This document shows positions 57,248-64,000 of a stretch of 64,000 nt of DNA, in pieces. The stretch lies in the NCBI RefSeq assembly GCF_016509475.1, contig NC_057343.1, positions 204,981,501-205,045,500 on the forward strand, in the 5' to 3' direction. The stretch's first letter is position 1. Every line of letters starts with the position of its first letter. The position numbers and the translations under genes were made by a program. This DNA is from Prionailurus bengalensis (taxonomy: Eukaryota > Chordata > Mammalia > Carnivora > Felidae). Below the pieces are notes generated by a model, which was given only the letters and a program-made list of their open reading frames with translations, was not told the DNA's origin and did not search any database.

Positions 57248-57458
57248 GGGGCGCCTGGGTGGCTCAGTCAGTTGGGCGGCCGACTCCGGCTCAGGTCATG
57301 ATCTTGCAGTCCGTGAGTTCGAGCCCCGCGTTGGGCTCTGTGCTGACAGCTCAGAGCCTGGAGCCTGGTTCAGATTCTGTGTCTCCCTCTCTCTGACCCT
57401 CCCCCGTTCATGCTCTGTCTCTCTCTGTCTCAAAAATAAGTAAACGTTAAAAAAAAAT
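57248..57458 (+). mobile_element. CAN-SINE, sense, with perfect target duplication
   Basis: GGGGCGCCTGGGTGGCTCAG head, several retained CpGs (GGGCGGCCGACTCCGGC), B box GAGTTCGAGCCCCGCG. The 15-bp flank AAGATTAATATTTGC is identical at 57233-57247 and 57459-57473. By these signs it is the youngest SINE in the window. Confidence 0.98.
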
Positions 57459-57689
57459 AAGATTAATATTTGCAAGGTATGTTTCTCAATCTCTTACTTT
57501 TAACCTGTGCTTTATGTGTATTTTTCTCATAAATAGCACATAATTAGGTCTTGCTTCTTCTCCAGACTGAAATATATTTTAATAGTGACTATATCAACAT
57601 TAAATGTGGTTATTAATATTAAATACCACCTTATAATTGTTTTATTATTCCATCTTTTTTTCCCTCTTTTCCTGCTTTCTTTACAAACT

Positions 57690-57808
57690 TTGTTTTCTGG
57701 TTTTTGTTTTTGTTTTTTTAAGTAGGCTCCATGTCCAACATAGGGCTTGAACTCACAACCCTGAGATCAAGAGTCAGATGCTCTACCATCTGAGCCAGCC
57801 AGGCCCCC
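57690..57808 (-). mobile_element. Short CAN-SINE variant, antisense
   Basis: The reverse strand reads GGGGGCCTGGCTGGCTCAG, then 'atggtagagcatctgactcttgatctcagggttgtgagttcaagccc' and 'ggagcctacttaaaa' directly into the A-rich tail (here T-rich, 57694-57720). Like the copy at 26.0 kb it lacks the CT-rich domain. Flanks CTTTTCCTGCTTTCT and CTTTTCTTGCTTTTT are a plausible duplication. Confidence 0.85.
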
Positions 57809-58475
57809 TTTTCTTGCTTTTTCAGATGAAGTAATTTTTATATTCCATTTCATGTCCCCTATCGTTTTTTAATCTGTCTTTATTGTTTTAGTGGCTGTGC
57901 TGAAACTCACAATAGGCATCTTAAATTTATATCACCCCACATTTAAAGTAAGAATTTTATAAATCTATATTTCCATTTACAACCCCCCCTACTTTGTGGT
58001 AATGTTTTTATAATTTTTCTTCTACATAGGATATAAATCCTATAATACACAGTTCTTGTTTTGCATTAAACATCAATTATCTCTTAAAAGAAATCAGTAA
58101 CTCAAAAAACTATTTTATTGTCTGCATACTGATTATTTCTGGAACTCTTCATCCCTTCTTACAGTACAAGTTTTCACCTGGTATTGTTCTCCTTGTGCCA
58201 GAACTTCCTTTAAAATTTCTTTTAGGGCAGGCATGCAAGAGGTTGACGTTGGAGGTTTTGTGTATTTGACTATGCCTTTATTTCATTCTTATTCTTGAAA
58301 AATATTTTTGCAGAATTGTAGGTTGACTTTTTTCTTCCCTTTAGGACTTTAACAAGTCATTGTTGTCTTCCAACTTGCATAGTTCCTGATGAGATGTTAG
58401 TAGTTATCTTTATTGTCACTCTACTATATATAATGTGTCATATTTTTCTGGCTGCTTTAAAAATTTTCTTTCTCA

Positions 58476-58716
58476 GGGCGCCTGGGTGCCTCAGTCGGTT
58501 GAGGGTCCGATTTTGGCTCAGGTCATAATCTCATGGTTTGTGAGTTTGAGCCAAGCATGGGGCTCTGTGCTGACGGCTCAGAACCTAGAGCCTGTTTCAG
58601 ATTCTGTGTCTCCCTCTCTCTGCCCCTCCCCTTCTTGTGCTCGCTCTCACGTTCTCTCCCTCTCTCTCCCTCCTTCTCTTTCTCTCTCTCTCTCTCATCA
58701 AAAATAAACATTAATT
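58476..58716 (+). mobile_element. CAN-SINE, sense (outer of a tandem pair)
   Basis: Begins AGGGCGCCTGGGTGCCTCAG and has a CT-rich segment of about 75 bases. Its A-rich tail (AAAAATAAACATTAATT) is the insertion site of the next SINE. Confidence 0.95.
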
Positions 58717-58932
58717 GGGGCGCCTGGGTGGCTCAGTCTGTTGGGTGTCCGGCTTTGGCTCAGGTCATGATCTCAGGGTCTGTGGGTTTGAGCCCCCCAT
58801 CAGGCTCTGTGCTGACAGCTTGGAGCCTGGAACCTGCTTCCGATTCTGTGTCTCCCTCTCTCTCTGCCCCACCCTCATTCATGCTCCATCTCTCTCTGTC
58901 TCAAAAATAAAAATAAACATTAAAAAATTTAA
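58717..58932 (+). mobile_element. CAN-SINE, sense (inserted in the tail of the preceding SINE)
   Basis: Head GGGGCGCCTGGGTGGCTCAG abuts the tail of the SINE before it. AAATAAACATTAATT (58702-58716) and AAATAAACAGTAATT (58933-58947) act as the target duplication, one mismatch in 15. That fixes the order of insertion. Confidence 0.95.
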
Positions 58933-59084
58933 ATAAATAAACAGTAATTTTTTTATTTTGTCACTGATTTTCAGCTATTAGATTATTATACCTTATTGTA
59001 TTTTGCTTTGTATTAATGCTGAGTGGGATTTGTTGAGCTCCTGGAATCAGTGAGTTTACAGTTTTCACCAAATTTTGATACATT

Positions 59085-59292
59085 TTTAACTTTATTTATT
59101 TTGAGGTAGACAGAGAAAGCGAGTGGGAGAGGGGCAGAGAGAGAGAGGGAGAGAATCCCAAACAGGCTCCCCACTGTCAATGTAGAGCCCAGTGTGGGGT
59201 TCAAACCCACAAACCATAGAAACCATCAGATCATGATCTAAGTCGAAACCAAGAGTCAGGACACTTAACCAACTGAGCCACCCAGGTGCCCC
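59085..59292 (-). mobile_element. CAN-SINE, antisense, in L1M
   Basis: The reverse strand starts GGGGCACCTGGGTGGCTCAG and carries the 'actcttggtttcgact' variant plus a small local duplication (AACCATAGAAACCATCAG). Flanks CAAATTTTGATACATTTTT and CAAATTTGGAACATGTTTA are worn. Confidence 0.92.
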
Positions 59293-59546
59293 AAATTTGG
59301 AACATGTTTAACTACTATTTTGGGGGGGGGGGGAACCCTTCTGCCACAATCTCTTATTTTCTGTTGCTACAACGATACATATGATAGATGAACTGAGACT
59401 TTGTTAAGTTTTTCTCTGCCATTTTCCTCTGTCATTCAATCTGGATAGTTTCTATTGTCCATCTATACATTGTTTTCTGCAGTGTTTAGTGAAAATTTCA
59501 ATTTAGATATTGTTTTCAGTTCTAGAATTTTCAGTTGGTTCTTTTT

Positions 59547-59550
<4 letters not shown>

Positions 59551-59590
<40 letters not shown>
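59551..59590. repeat. (CA)n microsatellite
   Basis: About 20 uninterrupted CA units within the L1M 5' region, just after TTGGTTCTTTTTCATA. Confidence 0.95.
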
Positions 59591-59591
<1 letters not shown>

Positions 59592-60439
59592 CCAGTTCTC
59601 CTTTGAGACTTCCTATACATTCCCTCAGAATTTCCACGTTTTCCCTAACTCCTGGAACAATTTTATAATAGCTATTTGAAAGACTCTTTTTCTATCGTCA
59701 CTGTCATTATTTCTGAATCTATCTTACTGAATTATTTTAATCCGGATCAGTAGTCATAACCTTTTGTGTATGTCCTGTAAATGTTTAGTCGTCCCTGTTG
59801 CGGGATGTTGAGGATGCTATACTGCTGAACATCTGAATGTTTTGTGTGCCTTAATAGAATGCTGAGTTTTATTCCAGCAGGCTATTAATTTACTTGCACA
59901 TCTGTTTGATGCTTTCAAGTATTGTATTTTCACTTTGTCAGTGAGGCTCTAGAGTAGACTTCAGTTTAAAACTATGTTTACTCTTTAGGTGTGGTTTTTC
60001 TGTGAACTCTACTGAATGCCGACTTTAATGAGGACTCTATAGTTACAGTGAAGACTGATCTGAACTTGAACATCGTCCAACCTTGCGTGCTCCATAAATT
60101 ATTCATCTCCCCACTCCCTGGTGGTTGTTTATACCCAACAGTTGGATCTTTGCCTGGCCTCATGGGGTCTCACTCTGTGCATACACAGCTGAGTATTCAG
60201 CCAAAAACTCAATGGCTTTACCTATGCACAATTTTGGAGATTCTTCTTAGCAAAACTCCTTTACCCCCAGTACCCTATCCTGCAAATTCTAACAACCTCT
60301 GTAGCCTGGGACTCTGATCTATCTATATCAGTGAGAGTACCATACTCTCTTTGTCTTCCTGTTCCTGTGAAGTCCCTCCAGAAAGAAAACCAGAAGATCA
60401 TGGAGTTCAGCGTATTTGTTTCCCTTGTTTCAGGCATTT

Positions 60440-61274
60440 GTCCCTCACTACCTATTGCCTAACATCTTAAAACAGTCCTACCATGTATTTTACCTAGTAT
60501 TCTAGTCATTTAAGACAAGGGCATTTGTGGGGACTGACTACTCCTTAGGCTTAAAGCAGAAATTTCTTAAATTGTGTTTTAAGAAGAATGCAGGAAACAG
60601 ACCATGCAAGGTCTGGGGAACCAGATAAGCAGTCTAGATTTCACTTTAAGAGCCACAGAAGGGTTCCAGGGAGGACAGGGACAGGAGATGATCTACGTTT
60701 TCTAAATGTAACTGTTAATGAAGAATGGATTGTAGAGGAGGAAAAATGGGAGCAAGTAGACCAGTGAGAAGTTTCTTTCAATATTCCAATTTCTTCCAAT
60801 ATTGTGATGGCTTAGACTTCTTTTTTTAATGTTTATTTCTTTATCCTGAGAGATAGCTCATGCATGCATTCATGAGCAGGTGAGGAGCAGAGAGAGAGAG
60901 AGAGAGGGAGACAGAGAATCCCAAGCTGACTTCATACTGTCAGCGCAGAGCCCAACATGGGGCTTGATCCCATGAACCATGAAATCACAACCTGAGCCAA
61001 AATCAAGAGTCAGATGGTTAATTGACTGAGCCACCCAGGCACCCCTGTGATGGTTTAGACTTTTTAATAGCAGTGCTAATGAAGAGAGGTGATGACAGTG
61101 GAAAAAAATATTTGGTGATAGTTTGGATATAAGGAATAAGGGAAAGGGACAAATCAAGAACGGTTCTCAGGTTTTTGTCCACCAACTAAGGGACAGGCAA
61201 GGTGGTGTCATTACCTGAAATGATACATATATAATTTCTTTATAAAACAAGAACTGTATTTTATGCTCATCCAT
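60440..61274. repeat. Unassigned ancient repeat-like sequence around a SINE
   Basis: The phrase order 'gttccagggaggacagggacaggagatgatc', 'gagcaagtagaccagtgagaagtttc', 'ggacaaatcaagaacggttctcaggtttttgtcc', 'aactaagggacaggcaagg' resembles a common ancient mammalian repeat. I cannot name it. Confidence 0.4.
60820..61045 (-). mobile_element. CAN-SINE, antisense
   Basis: Flanks TGTGATGGCTTAGACTT (60803-60819) and TGTGATGGTTTAGACTT (61046-61062) differ once in 17. The body carries the 'actcttgattttggctcag' variant and a GCATGCATTCATG insertion near its tail side. Confidence 0.95.
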
Positions 61275-61915
61275 ATATTAGCTTGCTAGGGTTGCAGTAA
61301 CAAAGCACCACAGATGCGTGGCTTAAACACCAGAAACTGATCTCAATTCTGGAAGCCAAAAGTGCAAAACCAAAGTGTCACTGAAGATGGTTCCTTAGAA
61401 GGGTTGTGGGAAGGATGTGTTCCATGCCTGTCTCCTTGGCTTATCTAGATAGTCCTCTTCTCCCTATGTCTCTTCACATTGTCCTCCCTGTGCATAGTTC
61501 AGTGTCCAAATTTACCCTTTCTATAAGAGCACCAGTAGGGGCCCCTGAGTGGCTCAGTCGGTTAAGTGTCTGACTCTTGGTTTTAGCTCAGGTCATGATC
61601 TCATGGTTTGTGAGTTCAAGCCCTGCCATTGGGCTCCATGCTGACAGGACGAAGCCTCCTTGGGATTCTCTCTCCCTCTCTCACTGCCTCTTCCCCTGCT
61701 CACTCGGTCTCTCTCAAAATAAATAAACTTAAAAAAAAAAAAAAAAAAGGAACGCCAGTCATATTGGTTTAGAGGCCCACTCTTATGACCTTATTTTAAC
61801 TCAATTTCATCTGTAAAGAACTTATCTCCAAATAAGGTCACATTCTGAGATACTGCAGGTTAAGAGTTCAGCATATGAATTTGGGGAGGAGAGGGACACA
61901 ATGCGACCCATAAAA
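61275..61915 (-). mobile_element. MaLR LTR (MLT1-like), nearly complete, antisense, split by a SINE
   Basis: Antisense order: 'tattagcttgctagggttgcagtaacaaagcaccacag', 'gtggcttaaacacc', 'ccaaatttaccctttctataagagcacc' (SINE here) 'cgccagtcatattggtttagaggcccactcttatgacc', 'cttatctccaaataaggtcacattctgagatactgcagg', 'catatgaatttgggg', 'acacaatgcgaccc'. A solitary non-coding LTR of an ERVL-MaLR element with no internal region attached. Confidence 0.88.
61538..61747 (+). mobile_element. CAN-SINE, sense, inside MaLR LTR
   Basis: GGGGCCCCTGAGTGGCTCAG head, 'actcttggttttagctcag' variant, A18 tail. The LTR resumes exactly after the tail (CGCCAGTCATATTGG), so it postdates the LTR. Flanks AAGAGCACCAGTA and AAGGAACGCCAGT are imperfect. 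Confidence 0.95.
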
Positions 61916-62129
61916 ATAGAAAAGTCTGAAAGATAAGACCCTAAGCTAAAACTTTTCTAATAAACTTTTACGAGGTCTTCAAACATTTGCACAGAGATAG
62001 CAATACAAGTTTTATTCCAAGGTCTGTTGGATACACAGTATAATATATGCATTAATATTTACCAAGATTTTAAAATTTTATAGATGATTTGATATATGAT
62101 TATATGGAGCTTCGAAATTTTAATGTGTG

Positions 62130-62174
<45 letters not shown>

Positions 62175-63110
62175 TAATTGACTCAAATATTATCTCTTAG
62201 TAACACTTATTGCTTCTTGATAACAATAAATTTCCAAAAACTTCTTTTTCTCCAAAAGCATTTTTAAAAACCATTTCAGCAAGAGGTTTTTTATTGGGAA
62301 GTACAGAGAACCAAAACTGCACAATTGGGGTGGGGACCAGAAAAAGATGGTCTTGAATACAAAAGGAAAAATAAAGTTTTATATGATAGCAAACAAAGAA
62401 TTAGTTGCATGAACAGAATCTTGACATAATAAAAATAGATGTACAAAATCAAACGGGAAAAAATCTTTCATGCTTGGTAATATTAATAAAATACGTGAGA
62501 ATGAAGACCATTCAGGAAGAGACCACACAAGTAAAAAAAGTTCACTAAATAAAATGTGTCTCCCAATATTCAATGAGGTGGTGGTAGGTCTTTGAACTAA
62601 TAAAAAAAGTGATGATCAGCCCTATAAATTTTCTTTATACAATGGGGCTGTAATATGAATATCTTAAAAGCAGAAAATATTCTAATATGTTTTACACATG
62701 TTCTAATTTTTTAGTTATCATAGATAATAATTGTGTAGTTAAAACTCATATCATCAGTTTGTATTCATTGGGCCAAAAGTCTCTTGAGATTTCCCACTTT
62801 AGAGACAAAGAAGCCAGAAAAGGATAACTTCGTCCATAAATCAAATACAGAATCAGGTCTCTAAAATGCCAAGATAGGGACTTATGTTTGAGATTCTCAT
62901 CCTGGGATTCAGGCCACCCAGACATTTCTTCCAACACTATTTGTTTTCAAGTAAATTCTATTAACCATGCTTTTTTGAAAATTTATTGTGATACTATATC
63001 GTGAATTCTCTATGCAGCCAAGTCTATTTATTCTGAGAACACTAAAGTATTCATGGTTCCTTACTCAAAGAACGGGCGCTTTGGGAATAAGAAAGATCAT
63101 CCAGCTTGTG
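61916..63110. other. Unassigned AT-rich stretch with a (TG)n run
   Basis: No gene recognised. The minus-strand frames 62379-62573 and 62746-62937 show no domain. Confidence 0.45.
62133..62169. repeat. (TG)n microsatellite
   Basis: Roughly 18 TG units, uninterrupted, in AT-rich unassigned DNA. Confidence 0.95.
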
Positions 63111-63114
63111 TTGT

Positions 63115-63286
63115 ATGAGTTTAAAATCTTTCTTCCAAAATACTTTACCTTTATATATGTTACTTCATTTGATTCCCAAAACTACCCTTGAAGTATTATT
63201 ATTTTTTGTTGTTTTTTAATGAATGAATGGATGGATGAATTGAATTTATTTGAGAGGGAGGGAGGGGGGGGAGAGGGAGAGGCGGG

Positions 63287-63334
<48 letters not shown>

Positions 63335-63560
63335 CCTAAGCAGGCACTGTGCTGTCTGTCAGCTCTCTCCTGAACCATGAGATCATGACCTGAGCTAAAA
63401 TCAAAAGTCAGATGGATGCTTAACCAACTGAACCACCAGGCTTCTCATTCTTACTTTATAGTTAAAAAATTTCAGAGATTAAGTAACTTGCCAAAGAGAA
63501 ATTAGAGTAACCAGAGCTTAAATTAAGCCAGTGTAATAGAATGAAAGCAATGCTGCTAAA
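63115..63560 (+). repeat. MIR SINE split by a CAN-SINE
   Basis: 'aaaatactttacctttatatatgttacttcatttgattcccaaaactacccttgaagtattattattt' before the SINE. 'ttctcattcttactttatagttaaaaaatttcagagattaagtaacttgccaaag..aaattagagtaaccagagctt' after it continues the MIR core. Confidence 0.78.
63238..63447 (-). mobile_element. CAN-SINE, antisense, with expanded GA tract
   Basis: The reverse strand starts near AGAAGCCTGGTGGTTCAG, so the head has lost bases. The CT-rich domain has become a long G/A run (GGGAGGGAGGGG then (GA)n of about 45 bases at 63288-63332). The insertion splits a MIR. Confidence 0.85.
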
Positions 63561-64000
63561 ATAAAGAGACCCACTTCCACTTTTCTCCCTCCTACTCCCC
63601 AAACAAACAAAAAAAATTGCTTAAAAAAGGTCAAATCTATTTCTCCCATATAATAACCCAGAGGTACATGGTTTGGGGCTGCAGGATGGCTTGCATTCTC
63701 AAAATCTACCTTTCAACTCTGGATTCAAGAGTCTAGTTACCTCTGTTTTCCTAACATCAGGAAGGGAAAAGAAGGTGCTAGCAACTGTTTTTCTTTTACT
63801 AGGACCTCATTCCTGATCATATTTCAAAGACGAGAACCTAAATTGCATGGACATATATGTAGCTACAAGAGAAGCATCAAAGAAAAAAAGAAAGGAAAAA
63901 GTGGGGGGGGGGGAGAGAAGAAAAGAAAGAAGAAAGCTACTTGGGAGGTCATGCACTGGGAGTGATATCAGAGTTGATTAATAGATGCGGAAATGCGTTA

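Larger units (their letters stand above)
56765..60440 (-). mobile_element. Ancient L1M 5' half (endonuclease region to 5' end), antisense, with five SINE insertions
   Basis: Antisense phrases follow the old L1M from ORF2 endonuclease outward. They are 'cttcatatcattgtggccagaaagcatagtc', 'gcatattctgcatttatatggctgtactgatgtagg', 'cttttaacctgtgctttatgtgtatttttctcataaatagcacataattaggtcttgc', 'aggcatcttaaatttatatc', 'cttttagggcaggcatgc', 'gtcattgttgtcttccaacttgcatagttcctgatgag' and 'cagttctagaattttcagttggttctttttc'. SINEs lie at 57248, 57690, 58476, 58717 and 59085. No coding capacity remains. Confidence 0.85.

Overview
This window looks like intergenic or intronic DNA from a carnivoran mammal, most likely a cat (Felidae) or close relative. 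The main evidence is about thirty copies of a tRNA-Lys-type CAN-SINE. They have a conserved head (GGGGCRCCTGGGTGGCTCAG), an internal tRNA-like B box, a long CT-rich segment and an A-rich AATAAA tail, the arrangement I associate with the felid SINEC_Fc group. A 3.7 kb carnivore-type L1 and many older mammalian repeats (L1M, L2, MIR, MaLR LTR, hAT and Tc1/pogo-like DNA transposons, an endogenous retrovirus remnant) agree with this. I found no intact host protein-coding gene, no rRNA or tRNA gene, no CRISPR array and no bacterial or viral operon.

Layout. 1-6.3 kb: an AT microsatellite, MIR and L2 remnants, an antisense L1M 3' piece, part of a MaLR LTR, a GGAA microsatellite and three SINEs. 6.4-7.9 kb: a sense L1M 3' end split by a SINE. 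8-16 kb: mostly unassigned AT-rich DNA with SINEs, L2 pieces and a 35-nt poly-A run. 16.8-20.4 kb: a 5'-truncated, frameshifted L1 on the minus strand, carrying two microsatellites inside its ORF2. 20.5-24.4 kb: a dense SINE cluster around L2 and L1 fragments. 24.4-37 kb: sparse and largely unassigned, with MIR and L2 remnants and a 113-bp tandem duplication. 37.3-39.7 kb: an endogenous retrovirus pol remnant and probable LTR, with a hAT-type element between them. 42.4-57.2 kb: no CAN-SINE at all, but an old non-L1 LINE fragment, a TIR-bounded DNA transposon and L1M pieces. 56-60.4 kb: a long antisense L1M, mostly its 5' half, that served as a landing pad for five SINEs. 60.4-64 kb: a MaLR LTR split by a SINE, a TG microsatellite and a MIR split by a SINE.

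No genes here work together. The only proteins recognisable by motif are decayed retroelement proteins: L1 ORF2 (endonuclease and reverse transcriptase pieces), a second non-LTR reverse transcriptase fragment and an ERV pol fragment. I found no convincing new biological system. The most useful observations are structural: exact target-site duplications that date insertions, nested insertions, a recent tandem duplication, two perfect inverted repeats, and the mode of decay of the L1. Family names rest on my recognition of consensus features, not on a RepeatMasker run.
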